Assembly (NCBI RefSeq): GCF_005239225.2
Contig: NC_133290.1
Location: 13,586,204 to 13,650,203 of the forward strand
Length of the DNA: 64,000 nt
Source of the DNA: Populus alba
Lineage: Eukaryota > Streptophyta > Magnoliopsida > Malpighiales > Salicaceae
Direction: 5' to 3'
Below are positions 1 to 11,968 of this stretch, piece after piece (within the stretch, counting starts at the first letter, position 1; each line of letters opens with the position of its first letter). The notes below the pieces were generated by a model. It was not told the origin of the DNA, did not search any database, and worked only from the letters and a program-made list of their open reading frames with translations. The position numbers were made by a program, and so were the translations under genes.

Positions 1-1424
1 GACCTTCCATCGTCACACTGATCTTGTTCCCTGTTCTTGCTTCTTCCTTGACTGATTTCGTATGAGAATGGCCTGCAAACACTGATCCAAAACATGCATA
101 ACTTGGCTATTCCATTATGACCTTCCCACTGCAACATAAAGCATGAGCAGATAGACAGTGAATTAAAAGTTGAGGGGAGAATAAATTCCTCACACGACAA
201 ACCATTTACCTGACCTGATACAAAAAACTAAACAAGCTTAGTTGATAGATTTAATGAAGCATTTCACCTGGAGTGTGAGAATGGATTGGTATTGTAGAGT
301 TCTTAAGGACCAATTTCTATCCAAACTAATATAACAAGATTGAATAGCTTTCTTTTGGAATTGATTCCTAACTACTTGCTTGGTTTCCCAAATTAATCTA
401 TGGAAGACCCTATGCTTGCACACTGCTGAATAAACAAAGCAGGGATGTTTTTCAAAATGACCTGGTTTTGTCATTTAAAATATCTGATTTAATATCAAAG
501 TTATTAAACCCGAACTGGTTCGGATAAAACAAAAAACTAGGACAAGTAAAAATCAGCAAAACTCAATTGACCCTTGTGACCCGGAACAACCCAACAAAAC
601 CCAATTGAGATCCAAGTTGATAAATTTAAGACTTTCAAATGCTTCAATAAATATTTTAGAGAGAAGTATACACACACAATAGAGAATATCCATCTTTTTA
701 TAGCTCATGCTTCTTACTTTTTTATATATATAAAAAGGACTAAAAAGCCCTCTCCACCTTTTATAATATTAAAACTTCTTTTATGATTAAAAAAAAATCT
801 TTAAATGATTAAAAGGAAAATATCTTTAATTTATCAGAAGAAAAATATCTTCAACTCATTAAAATCTCATGACCCAACATTGGTCATATATACTTGGACT
901 CAGCGTAAAGATATTGAGTTTAGTTATTCACCAGACCCGCACATGCTCTAGTTTGATGTTTGGCTGAGTTTAAAAATATTGGATCTGACAGCCCACTAAA
1001 CTCGTATATGTCTGAACAAGAATTTGACTTGCCCAAGGATATCGGGTTATTACCTTCCCTCTAGTTTCTTTTAAAAAAGAATTTAAATATATAAAAAAGT
1101 GTTGATGCATAAAAAACTATGGGTAGAAATTAACTAAGAATCATTCAGTAAGTTCAAACATCCAATAATTCCACTTGAAATTTTTTGCAAGAATGCAAAG
1201 AGGGAATTGTTTAGAAGATTATCTCTTGTATTAATCTTGCACTTATTTTATTCCATATTGTCTTTTATATATTATTAAATTTGCTTGCCATGCCAAGGCT
1301 TAGGCTAAAAACTTACAAAAAGACAAATTTTCTAGAGAATTTTCATAAATTTCTAGTTCTTTATTAATTCTATCTACGAATTTTTTTGATGCGTTGTTGA
1401 ATTCTCTTAATTTAAGCTGTTATT
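1..1424. other. Intergenic AT-rich stretch
   Basis: No gene can be supported. On the - strand an open segment covers positions 1 to about 130 with a possible acceptor (TTGCAG) near 131, so the last exon of a gene lying left of the window may be clipped here, but I do not recognise its peptide. The rest is AT-rich DNA with short A and T runs. Confidence 0.4.
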
Positions 1425-1669
1425 GAGAAAGCAGCTGGTGCCCCAAATTTGATTATTTTATCCGAAAATGGCTGGCCATCTGAGGATGAGACGGCGGCAA
1501 CGGATGACAAAGATGAACTTTCTGCAGAAATTTGATTTATCGAGGTGCGAGAAAGAGGACATGCCGGTTTGCTAAGCTCGAGAAGAACCTGAAGCCAGCA
1601 GGAATTGAACAACATTCTGGTCAATTCCTCTCCGGTAGACAGCTCAGGTATCAACTTTCTTTGGGTTGA
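1425..1669 (+). pseudogene. GH17 beta-1,3-glucanase C-terminal fragment
   Basis: Translation from 1425 reads EKAAGAPNLIILSENGWPSE, which carries the GH17 catalytic-region signature (SENGWPS around the conserved Glu). The frame ends at TGA near 1530. In another frame, about 1567 to the stop at 1669, a segment matches the usual glucanase C-terminus (a DEN-like EKN, then an EQHSGQF stretch, then RQLRYQLSLG and stop). At least one frameshift and loss of the middle therefore separate the two pieces. Family members hydrolyse 1,3-beta-glucan such as callose or fungal wall polymer. The fragment has no start, signal peptide or first half, so it is a decayed relic. Confidence 0.75.
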
Positions 1670-2511
1670 TCTAACAATCAGTCAAAAGTATATTACATTT
1701 ACACATAATCTTTGAATTAGAGGACTGCTTGTGCCCATAGATTACTTACCAATCTTGATCAAAATCAAAATTAAAAAACAAGATCTTTTGGACCGAATTG
1801 TTCCCAACCTAGGTTAGTTTCAGCAAGTTGACACTAATTACAGGTAATTACAAGGCCTGTAAAACGCCCAGACAAGATTTTAATCCAATTCTATGATTAG
1901 ATAAAAAGTTATTACTGTTTTTGTCAAAAAGCCAGATTTCTTCTTGTACTTCGCTTTGTCTATATAAAATGTCCATAAACACATACACTGTTAATTCGTT
2001 CCACGTAAGTTTTTTTATTTCATGTCTTTCTTCAATGCAGGAAGTAGAAACTCGATCATGGCTGGCATGTTGTTAGCTAATCAGATTCTTGATGTCTGGC
2101 CTCGAAGCTATAACAGGTACATCTTATTGCATGGAACATGACTGCATAAATACTAGCTACCATTTGCTTATGAATCAGTCTACAACAAATTTTACTCTAT
2201 TGCTGCTGCTTCTGTGCTTGCTAAGTTCGCGTATGATTCATATATTAACTCTACCTGGATTCATAGTTCTTGGTTTTGCAATCTATGGTGTTGCTTGGCT
2301 TTGTTCGTGTTGAGAGCACAGCTAGCTATTCTATTCGTGGGCTGCTGGTTTCGACGCAGCTTCTGTTTGTTTATTGATGCAGGGTGCCCAAACAGGACAT
2401 TTCTTGTCAGTTCCATAGTGCTAATTTGTGTATTTAATTACACTAATTGCATTGCTTATCACTAATTTTCATTTGAAGAAATTTTCTAACTTAGAAAGCA
2501 AAATCTTTATG
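1670..2511. other. Spacer between two GH17 remnants
   Basis: No intact gene. A short ATG-led segment near 2058-2112 followed by GTACAT could be a relic of the signal-peptide exon of the second GH17 copy, because GH17 genes commonly have an intron just after the signal peptide; this is only a guess. Two open frames near 2089-2465 resemble no family I know. Confidence 0.3.
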
Positions 2512-2705
2512 TGTCTGCAACGGACAGTTCGGTGATGATTTACCTTCTGAACAATAAGTTGTAGAATTTCATAAGAGCAATGGCATCGGCAGAATGATCC
2601 AAATCAAGCAACCCTCCAGGCTCTTAGAGGATCAAGCAACCTCCAAGAACTTGTTGATGCCCCAGCTGCAAACAATAGGGTCCAAGACAATCTTTGTAAA
2701 GCACT
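2512..2705 (+). pseudogene. GH17 beta-1,3-glucanase N-terminal fragment
   Basis: The frame from 2512 reads VCNGQFGDDLPSEQ, an in-frame TAA at 2555-2557, then VVEFHKSNGIGRM; this is the mature N-terminus of a GH17 glucanase. After a frame change near 2597 it continues as PNQATLQALRGSSNLQELVD and then an ANNRVQDNL-like stretch, again the normal order for the family. The stop and the frameshift show it is non-functional. Its neighbour at 1425-1669 is the C-terminal part of the same family on the same strand but lies upstream, so the two are more likely relics of separate tandem copies than one split gene. Confidence 0.75.
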
Positions 2706-3255
2706 TCCTATCCACCATCAGCAGGTCCATTTTGTACTAGATCGGGACCGTACATTAACCTAATTGTCCATTTCCTAGCAAGACAGCGGCACTTCTTGCC
2801 ACTCTGCTCACCTACTTTACCTAAATTGGTAACCCACAAGACATCAATCTTGGTTAATTATGCCTAGGATGAAGCTATGGTTTCCTCCTGCGAGAGGAAA
2901 TCGTGGAAAACTCGCAAGTTCTGAACAACAACTAGGATATATATTGTCTTGAACGGCGACGACGATGACAGCAAACCATTAATTATATTAATTTCATTTA
3001 AGATTATTTATTAATTTCTCATTTATAAGGAAATAAAAACATCTTAGATGAACTTTTTTACTTGGTATTTCATGTATAAGGTGTTTTATACACATGAAAT
3101 TCTGGAAAAGAAAGAAAGAAGATGATGTTGAATGAATTGAGTTATGTGTAGATAGGTAGGCCGACACTTGGAAAGGCAGATTTTGGATTCTCCATTAATG
3201 GCGAATTAACTAATCGTATTTACATATAAAGTAGTTGTGCTGGCAAATAAATCAG
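2706..3255. other. Spacer, 3' flank of the small minus-strand gene
   Basis: No gene seen. The right part probably contains the 3' untranslated region of the minus-strand gene that ends at 3256. Confidence 0.35.
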
Positions 3256-3849
3256 TTAAAAAGGAGCAGATGCTGTTTCTCTTATCCCAGGCAGCTGCAG
3301 GTCTTCGTCTTCATCTTCATCTTCATTTTCCAAATACTGCTTTTCTTTACTCATTTCCATCCCATTAATGGCGTCTCCATTTCGTCTTGCCACACCCACC
3401 ACCGGCTCCTCGCCCTACAATCACGAGAGAGTAGTTAAGAAAAGATACGAAGAGCATGCAAACTGCAGCCTATATATATATATATGTGTGTGTGCAATAA
3501 TCTAAAAGGTTGTTTACCTCTGTAAATATACTCAAAGCTGCTTCTATGCTGCACGTATTCAACACATATAGAGCTGCTTCCTGTAACAAATCGTAACCCA
3601 ATTTTAGCATGCATTACCTAATATGAACTCCATCCTACCTGATTATCAGTCCCACAACCATTTCAAACACAGAATTGTCTGTAAACAAAACCGTCTAAGA
3701 CCCCTCAAGCCTCAAGGAGATATAAACTGAGAAGCATGCGCACATACCCTGGCAAATTGGATTTGCTCCATTCTTAGAGTCCTTGGCTCAAATTCTATTG
3801 ACGTTTTTCTATCAATCCTCGCCGCCATTGTTGTATCACCTTCCATCAT
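3256..3849 (-). CDS. Small acidic plant protein of unknown function, 107 aa, three exons
   Basis: Three - strand exons join in frame at GT-AG borders: 3849-3748 (34 codons), 3580-3518 (21 codons) and 3414-3256 (52 codons plus TAA). Both introns are phase 0. The protein starts MMEGDTTMAARIDRKTSIEF, passes EAALYVLNTCSIEAALSIFTE (a predicted helical segment made of the whole second exon), and ends in an acidic EDEDEDED run followed by LQLPGIRETASAPF. I recall small plant proteins with the same AREAALYV / IFTEG / ASAPF arrangement and no assigned function; that resemblance is from memory. Another Met lies at 3844 and the frame stays open upstream to 4029, so the exact start is uncertain. No signal peptide or membrane segment is visible. 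The upstream region is rich in ACGT motifs. Confidence 0.75.
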
Positions 3850-4003
3850 TTCAAAGAAACAAAACCCTGTGAATTTACAGGAAAAGAGCGAAAAGGATAT
3901 GGTATGAATATGATATTCTTGTGCAAAGTTGGACCTGCACGATCGACGTGAAAAAGATGGAGAAAGCAAACCCTTAAATATGCGAGGTGATGCGGTAGCT
4001 ATT

Positions 4004-4170
4004 GCAACACGTAAGGTAACACGTGTCAACCCAGGGACCCATGTACAACACGTGTCAGATGATTATGTCCTGGTCTCTGTTCAAGAAATCTTCTGGTTCC
4101 TACGTGTAGATATTTTATATGAGGATTAGACCGGCGGATTTTTGTTGTGTTTTTATGACAGCTACGTGTC
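4004..4170 (-). promoter_or_regulatory. ACGT-core (ABRE/G-box-like) cluster upstream of the small gene
   Basis: Five ACGT cores occur within 170 bp: ACACGTAAG near 4007, ACACGTGTC near 4019, ACACGTGTC near 4048, TACGTGTA near 4101 and TACGTGTC near 4163. Two are palindromic CACGTG G-boxes in an ACACGTGTC context, typical of binding sites for bZIP factors of the ABF/AREB type. They lie 150-320 bp upstream of the start codon at 3849, where such sites usually act. ABA or stress control is an inference. Confidence 0.5.
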
Positions 4171-4390
4171 GCATATGGTACGGCGACCAATCAAAAGGGC
4201 CCACAAGGTATGGCCTAATTGACATGTGTTAGGGTTCTTGGAAAAGTGTGTGATGACGGTGGGATATGACTGTGTTTTTTAAAAAAATTAACTTTTTTTT
4301 TAAATTAATTTTTAATTCTAAATATAAAATATTTTGAAAAAATCTTTATTGCATTTTCAAACAAACACGAAAGATTAGAGACGTGTTTTT

Positions 4391-4808
4391 GAGAGCATCT
4401 CTAATAAAAAATTTGTTATTTTAATCGTTGAAAAGATAAATTGATAAAATAGTTATTAAAATAATGAATATAGCTTTTTTTTTATGTATATTTCAATAGA
4501 AAAAAACCATTTTAAAAAAATTCTAGTTAGAGGTTGGTGAAAAAATAAGTGTTTTTTTTTTTTAATGATTTTGATATTTTTTTTTTCACATGGCTAGATT
4601 TAATTGGTTTATTTTTTTGTTGGCCCCACTTGATTAATTTTAGCTCTTTTGAGAGATATGTAGATTTAATAGCATTTGTGGAAGAGAAAATGTATTTTTA
4701 GTGATTTTTATTTGGTTTTTTTTTAGTGTTCAAAATAAAACAGAAAAAATTAAAATATTAATTTTTTATTTTTAACTATTCATTTTTTTTTCATTGGAGG
4801 TGCTCTGA
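4391..4808. mobile_element. MITE-like element with GAGCATCTC-type terminal inverted repeats
   Basis: The left end reads GAGAGCATCTCTAATA and the right end, read on the other strand, CAGAGCACCTCCAATG, with an AT-rich interior and no coding capacity. Termini of the GAGCATCTCCAA type are frequent in plant non-autonomous DNA transposons. I did not find a clear target-site duplication, so the superfamily is left open. Confidence 0.5.
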
Positions 4809-7800
4809 GACTACATTAATATGGCTGCATGTCATGTCCATGACATTAGTGATGGCTACTAATTTTTCTTGTTTTTTAATCGTTGAAGTGTTTGACTTCC
4901 TGGCCCAGATCACGTGGGATTCGGACATATGAAAAATAAAAAATTAAAAAAAAATAATGAAGAGGAACAATCCGTCCCGACACTTATAATGGGTTGTTGT
5001 GGATTTTTAAAGTATTATTATTTAAAAAATATATTATAATAATAGTTTTTTTTATTTTTAAAAAATTATTTTTTTATATTAACATATTATTTTCATCTAA
5101 AAATTTTAAAAATATTAATTTAAAATAAAATAAATTTATTTTTTTAAAAAAATATTTTTTAGATACAAAAATAAACAACAAATTTGTTTTTTAAAATGTT
5201 TTTGAAATTAGTTTTAACTGGAATAGACTAAATTAATATATTTATGAAATTTTTTATTATTTTGATATATTATTATAAAAAAATTTAAAATATATATTAT
5301 TTTAATTAAAAAAATATTTATATAAAAACACCATATATCAGGTTAACAAATAAACATTTTCTTTTAACTGGTCCATAGCTTTCCGGTCTTGGGCAAAGAA
5401 GATGAATTTCAATATTCAAATAAATTTAATAAGAACTTGAATGTAAAAAATCAATAAATAAAACAAACCTTTTAAATTATCAAATTAATATCTTGAAATA
5501 TGACTAAAATATTTGTGCTAAATTGTGTAACTTCGTATTCAATTAACCCCCTTTTTTAAAAAAAAATAATACTAATATACATCAAAATAGATATATTTTT
5601 GCATTAAAACCACAACTTTACCATCACCGACTCGTCAATACCATCATTATCATGACGATTGTCGCTGGATCCTGTCGTTAATTTAACTACTTATAAGTTA
5701 TATCATCAATTCTCGTGATCATCATCCATCTTTATCAATACCATCACTACTAACATAATTATTTTGAATAAGTAATATTTATTTTGATAGTGATACTGTG
5801 TTTTTTTTTTTAAATAGATTTTTTTTATTTTAAATTAGATTTTTGATATTTGTGATCATTTTGATATATAAATATAAAAAATAAATTTTAAAAAAATAAA
5901 ATAAATATTATTTTGATACATTTTCAAATAAAAAATTATTATTATTAAAATGACAAACACTATCAATTCTAGATCCATATGAAATATTATTTTTTTAAAT
6001 TGAGATCACATATATGATGAAAAAAATATTGATAACAGCAATAAGAAATCAAATAAAAAAAATTATAAAAAAATAAAAGACTGCTACAAGTGCACTTTTT
6101 ATCTATTATTTAAAAAGAATAACGCTATATAAACAATTTTTTATACAAAATTCTCATACGTACCCGTGGCATGACCAATCATTTAAATTTACGGGACCAT
6201 ACTCTATCACTTATAAGCTGACACATCAGTTTGCATGGAGATTAATATGAAAACTATTAATCTTAAATTAAGGCTCACAGCATAACCTATCATTTAGTTT
6301 AAGTACAAATAATTATAAAAAATCTTCACCCAAAGACTTTTCTTGGAAAAATCATTTTGATTCTCTCTCGTAATTAATGTCTCTTAATGCAGATTTTGAA
6401 TATAATGTTTAATTATTAAAATATAAATACACATGTTTTAAACTAATTAAATTGAATGCAAATGCATTTATTAATGGTTTATCATTACATAATTGGCAAG
6501 AAAATACCATATAAAATACCCTTTTTCTTTTAAAAGGTAGATGACATTCTTTAATGGTCAGCACAATCTTGTGAACAACGAAATCCATATATATTTGCCT
6601 TGTGATAACGGGGAAAACAAGAGATAAATAGTACAAATACTTTAATTTTAAGATTTTCATATTTAGATTGACGATATATTTATAAATAATTTCCTTTTCG
6701 TAGTTTCTTTAAGACTTAAAACATTGGTAAGATAATGTAGATATTTAATTCACTTTCATCAAAACTATACCTTCAAGGGGCACTAATTAAGTTCAATAAT
6801 TTTATTATTGAACCAAGAAGTTAATTTAATTCCTTTAAAATCATAATAATAAGTTTAATTTTTATAGTTTATCAATTGACAGGCCGAGAAATTAACTTAT
6901 CTATTTTTTTCAAAAAAGTATAATCTTTTTTGAGCTATATAGAGTGTTTTGGAACGCGATGTAAATTATATTTTTTTAATTTTCAGTTTTTATTTTAATT
7001 TTTTTTGTTTAAAATTAATATTTTTTTAGTTTTTAAATTATTTTGAAGTGCTGATATTAAAAATAATTTTTTAAAAATAAAATAAATATTATTTAAATAT
7101 ATTTTTAAATAAAAAATACTTCAAAAAACAACTGTAATCACGTTTCCAAATACTATATTAAAATCAATAAAAAATCAACAAGAAATCGATGCTTTATGAA
7201 TAATCCAAGTTTGAGTTAAATAATATTTATTTTAGCTAACTTAGCATCAATTAAACCTAAAACTTTGTTTTAAATTAAAAATTCAAGAACGCATTGAAAT
7301 CCAGAAAATTAAAAAACAAACCTCGGACTTAAATATAATTATGTAATCAATACTTTTTTTCAGTCTTCATGAACAAGATTTAAACTTCAAAATACATTGA
7401 ATGTTTGAAAAGAAAAAACAACATAACACTCCATCATTTACTTTACACCTCAGCCTGCCTTCATTCCTTCCTTCCCTCCCCACCCAATAACATGAAAGCT
7501 CCAGCTCATTCCCTCACTCCTCAATCAAGTATCACACTTTATTAAACTCACATTTCCCCCCTCCTTTATCACCATTTGCCTCGGGTTAATTTTATTTATT
7601 TTTATTTGGGTCATTACATTAATTTATGGATAACATGGTTAATTATTTTTATTTTTTTAATTTTGATTGAGTTTTTTAATTAACCCGTGCAGATTTGAAA
7701 AGTATGATTGCGGTTATTTTAAATTTGTTAGAGTGTTTTTTATTTTAAAAAAATTAAAATAATAATTTTTTTATTTTAAAAAAATTATTTTTGATATTAG

Positions 7801-8442
7801 CATGTCAAAATTATTTGAAAATATTAAAAAACAATTAATTTAAAGCAAAAAAAAAATTTTAATTTTTTCAAAATCATTTTTGAAACACAAAAACAAACAA
7901 AACCTAAACACTATATAAAAAAAATAATTTTGATAATTTTAAACCAGACATATTTTAAAAAATATTATACATTATAATACTAAATACACTAAAAACATGA
8001 TTGGTGCTGCATCTTCACCTATGCTTGCATGTATTTTAAAAATATATATGTCTCGAAAAATATTAAATTATTATTTTTTAAAAATTTTAATATACTAATA
8101 TTAAAAATAAAAAATTATTTTAATATAATTTTAAATAGAAAACATTTTTAAAATAAAATCTACATTATACTATACTACCAAAAACACGAAAAGAATATAA
8201 TCAATCTTTTAAAATCTACATTTTAAAAAAACATTTTTAAAAGAATATAATCAACCTTCACCATTTCCAAGAACAAAATTAATTCTCTTTTTAAATGAAT
8301 AAATAATAAATAAAAGGGCAGGACACACGTATATCCCATAAACACACTATCCTTCCCTTCCCTTCCCATTCTTTCCTGTCTTCACTTCAGTCTTACTCTC
8401 TATCCCTATGACTTGACTCGGTCTATCACTCCGTTCTGATCC
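4809..8442. other. Gene-free AT-rich spacer upstream of the BTB gene
   Basis: No gene seen. Several stretches (about 5000-5330, 5800-5940, 7728-7905, 8030-8165) repeat one AT-rich core resembling TTTTTTAAAAATTATTTTTG followed by a purine-poor link and CAAAATNATTT. They look like copies, mostly worn, of the short element described at 6944-7153. Positions 8340-8442 are CT-rich and probably form the 5' leader of the BTB gene. Confidence 0.45.
6944..7153. mobile_element. Short TIR element, about 210 bp
   Basis: The left end GTGTTTTGGAACGCGATG and the reverse complement of the right end GTATTTGGAAACGTGATT form imperfect terminal inverted repeats. The AT-rich interior contains the core shared with the copies at 28550-28752 and 58612-58813. 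It is non-coding and probably a non-autonomous DNA transposon. Confidence 0.55.
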
Positions 8443-11400
8443 ATGGCCGAGTCGACTCACAAAAGGCATAGTTCAACCTATCAGTGTCGCCGCCGGAGAT
8501 CTTCGTGGTGCTGTTCTTTTGCTGTATCTCCCAGTTTCCAGAAGAACAATAAACCCGACTACTCGGTCTCAAAGCTTGGTCCGCACTCATTCTCCAACTC
8601 ACCCAAGCCCGGGTTAAATTTCGTGGGTCGGATAGACCCGAGAAGAATCCTCTCCCCAGGCCGGGTCTCGCCTATTGACTCGGATCCTACTGGCGACACG
8701 ACCAGAGACATCATACCCGACTCGTCGCCGCCGGTGCACTTGAACTCGAAATCGAGATCTGAGTCTTTCCGGGGGAGGAATGAGAGGAGGTCGTTTTCGG
8801 ATTCTGGATCGGGTTCCGGGTTGGATTCGGGTCGGGGCGTGTTTGATGTCAGGCTGAATTTGAGAGGGAAGAATGGTGGGGGTTTGGTGTTGGAGTTGAG
8901 TTCGGATGTCTTGATTGCAAATTCAGAAGTTTTTGCGGGGTTGATATGCGAATATCGGAAAAACTTGGGTTCGAAATGTAACAGTGATGGTGGTGGTAAT
9001 TTGTCAAGAAAAATGTGTAGGATAGAAGTGCCTGATGTGGAGAATTTGGGAATTTTTAGGGACACAATTGAGTTGATGTTTGAAGAGGATATTGCTAAAA
9101 GGTTATTGAAGGTCGGGGCTTATAGAGCCATTGATATACTTGAGGTTAGATTTCTGTTTTCTGTTTTTTTTTTTTTTTTTTGATGATGATGATGATGATT
9201 ATTATTATTATGTTTTTGGGTTGTTTTTTTTGTGTGTTTGTTTATCGGTTTTAGTGGAAATGTTGTGTGTTATTGTGGATATTATTTTATTTTATTTTCT
9301 GAAGATTTTAGCTGGGTATAGTCTCTTTCACATCTGTGTTCAAGGGAAAAAAAATTATTATGTTATTGATTCAGCGGCAATTGATTTTCAAGTCTGTGCG
9401 GTAATGGGAATTGCTATGGATACTTGCGTTGAGATTGTTTAATCTCGGTTATACGTGCATGATGTATTTGTGGTCAAGCATAAACATGATGTGGAACCAC
9501 ACGTGCATGTCATGCATGGATGGTTGAGATTGGACTATCTCATCAATCGCAAATGTTTAAAGCTTTCCTTCCAGGCTTATATCTTAATCATGCTTTGTAT
9601 GGATGTAATGCGATTGTTCTATAAGAGTTAGAACAGTACTCTCCTATTTTAAATGTAGAGTACTTGATCATTTAAGGTTGCTTTTAGGGGTTTTGAGCAG
9701 TTGTGACATCGTTGTCCAATCTTAGTTGTTTGTGTATGACGTGTACATGCACTGATGGGAGTCTCATGTGCATGCACGCGTGTCATGCACGGATGATTGA
9801 AATTAAACAATCGCATCGATCACAATTGTTCACAGCTTTCCTTTTGTGCTTGCTGGAATATTGGCTTACCCACTAACCTTCAATAGGTGGTTAAGGTAAA
9901 CAGTGAACTAGGTTCTCCTCAACTGGTTTATTTTGTAAATAAAATTTCATAATCAAGTTGGAGATTTTTTCATGCAAGTTTTAAATATCTCGCAGATGGT
10001 TTGTTTTTTAAGCATCTTACAGAGAGTTTCCTTATATACCATGGGATGGAAGAAAGTGATTAATGCAACCGATCCCAATTAGTCAGAGATTGAGATCAAG
10101 TATAATGGAGTTGACAATTGTTCTATCCTTACTAAGATGCAACATGCAAATGTATGTGAATGTGCAGATATTTACAGTTCGCTTTTTGCAAAGAATCCTA
10201 CCAAATCCCTTCTTCATGTTATTCCATATTTAGGTATACTAGATGGGATTTGAGACTGTCATAATTTCTTAGGGTTCTCTAAGTGTGTGTTTGGTATTGC
10301 AGGGGCAGTTGCGAAAATGTTGTCTTTTGGTGCTTTTCATCCTAATTGGAAAAGCATCAATTTCAAACTTTTCTGATTTGAATGAAGAAACACCCATGGT
10401 TTTTTTGGCATTGCAACTGCAATGTCACAAGCCTACAAAATTGATTCTGCTCATCATTCTTATGATAGAAGAGTCAATTTAAGATCCACTTATGTAGAAA
10501 TTATACTATATACAGATATTGAAGAAGGATCAATCAATGGATTAGTCTTTTTAATCTTATTTAGGAGACATTACGATGTTAGGAGCTGAACTCATAGATT
10601 ATGCTAGGTTGGGTGGTATAAAATGTGTGATCTCTGGAATGACAATGTTTTGAGCATAGGCACATTGTTTATGGCTATTAGAGCTACTGGATTTGATCAA
10701 AATAGCAAAAATCCAGTGGTCTAATTGCCATCGGCATTGAACTAATGCTCAAAGCAAAGGAGTCGTGGCAACCACCCATTTAATGATCTTCAACTTCTTG
10801 TACTGGGATCATCCGTTTTCTAGATTGTTACACAGCCTAGCTATAGAAAAAATGATTGTGCAAGTCATTCACTGTAATGTATAAAAGTTTACAGTACAGG
10901 GCTTGGATCTTGTCTTTTGTAGCCTCATATTCAAGAGTCCAAAGAATGATGTGTTTTTCTGACAACTTTATCTCTATGTCTTCAACCATTTGCTTATTGA
11001 TCCAACAAGATCTTTGGAACTATGACCAGGTATCAGCTGGCATAATGTTTACTAAAGGTGTTTTATCCTGTCTGAAATACCTTGAGGCTATCCCTTGGAC
11101 GGAGGAAGAAGAGAACAGACTTAGGAATCTATTTGCAGTGTTTAAATTTGATGAGACAACAACTCAAGACATTTTGGCTAGACTCCACTTGCTAAGCCCA
11201 GAAGATTCTAAACAAAATCTAGCTAGACAGCTTGTTTGGTCTATTACTACTTGTGCTGATGCCAATGCAAGAAATGAACTGAAGTCATTAGTTAAGGGTC
11301 TCCTTTGCAAAAGTTCAGTGTATGAGAAGGATCAACACGATCTCAACAAGGAAGATCTTTATGATGTTTGTCAGTCCTGTCTAGGTTCATTAGTCAGGCT

Positions 11401-11968
11401 CATGGAGGAAGCCTCTGGTATCATATCCCCTGGGAAAGTGGCGAAAAAAGAAACAAGCCCGCCCTTGATTGGACGCATCTCCAGACAGGTTGACAACATC
11501 AATTGGCTACTGGAAATTCTCGTCGATCAGCAGATTGGTGAGGAATTTGTGGATATGTGGGCACATCAAGGAGAGTTGCTTAGCATGCATGGGAGTGTAT
11601 CTCCGATGGTTAGATATGAGCTCAGCCGGGTTTCTGCAATTTTATTTATTGCAATGGGAACCAGAAAATTGCATTGCCGCTCAGAAGCAAGAGCAGCGCT
11701 TCTCCAGGCATGGTTTGGGCCAATGCTATTGGACTTCGGTTGGTTACAGAGATGTAAAAAGGGATTGGACATGAAAGCATTAGAAGAAGCCATGGGTCAG
11801 ACACTCCTTACACTTCCTTTGAAGCAGCAGGATGAGCTGTTCACTGAATGGTTTAGGTATTTCTCCAAGCATGGCACCGAATGTCCCAATCTTTGCAAAG
11901 CCTTCCAGATCTGGTGGCGTCGATCATTTCCGAGAGGCTCAGAAACTCATGCAGTTGAATCCAGGTAA
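8443..11968 (+). CDS. BTB/POZ domain protein (At1g63850-like), 546 aa
   Basis: Exon 1 is 8443-9144 (234 codons, GAG|GTTAGA) and exon 2 is 11030-11968 (CCAG|GTATCA, phase 0), giving 546 residues, close to the length I recall for Arabidopsis At1g63850-type proteins. Residues 1-130 are basic and Ser-rich and look disordered. The BTB fold starts near 133 (FDVRLNLRGKNGG, then VLIANSEVFAGLI) and continues across the intron (VSAGIMFTKGVLSCLKYLEA). A C-terminal helical region follows (TLPLKQQDELFTEWFRYFSK, CKAFQIWWRRSF). BTB proteins usually dimerise and many serve as CUL3 ubiquitin-ligase adaptors; neither is proven for this subfamily. The open frame extends upstream of 11030 to 10856, but that part is intronic. 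The 1.9-kb intron holds simple repeats and a duplicated segment. Confidence 0.88.
9165..9211 (+). repeat. Poly-T, (GAT)n and (TTA)n run just inside the BTB intron
   Basis: A T run of about 16 from 9166 is followed by six GAT/GATGAT-type units and then ATTATTATTATTA. It lies about 20 bp after the splice donor and is a likely length-polymorphic microsatellite. Confidence 0.8.
9450..9860 (+). repeat. Diverged direct duplication in the BTB intron
   Basis: Two segments, about 9455-9575 and 9730-9850, share a string of landmarks in the same order: a TG-rich start, CATGTGCATG/CGTGCATG, GTCATGCA(T/C)GGATG, ATTG, CAATCGCA and AGCTTTCCTT. Identity looks like roughly 65-75 percent by eye. Both contain several CATGCA (RY-type) hexamers. 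Confidence 0.5.

Noticed and set aside
1..130. Open - strand segment after a TTGCAG acceptor-like site at the left edge
   Set aside because: Two frames are open and neither peptide is familiar; too short and clipped to call a gene.
10856..11029. 58-codon N-terminal extension of the second BTB exon
   Set aside because: The segment is intronic: exon 1 joins in phase at 11030 and restores the family's BTB sequence.
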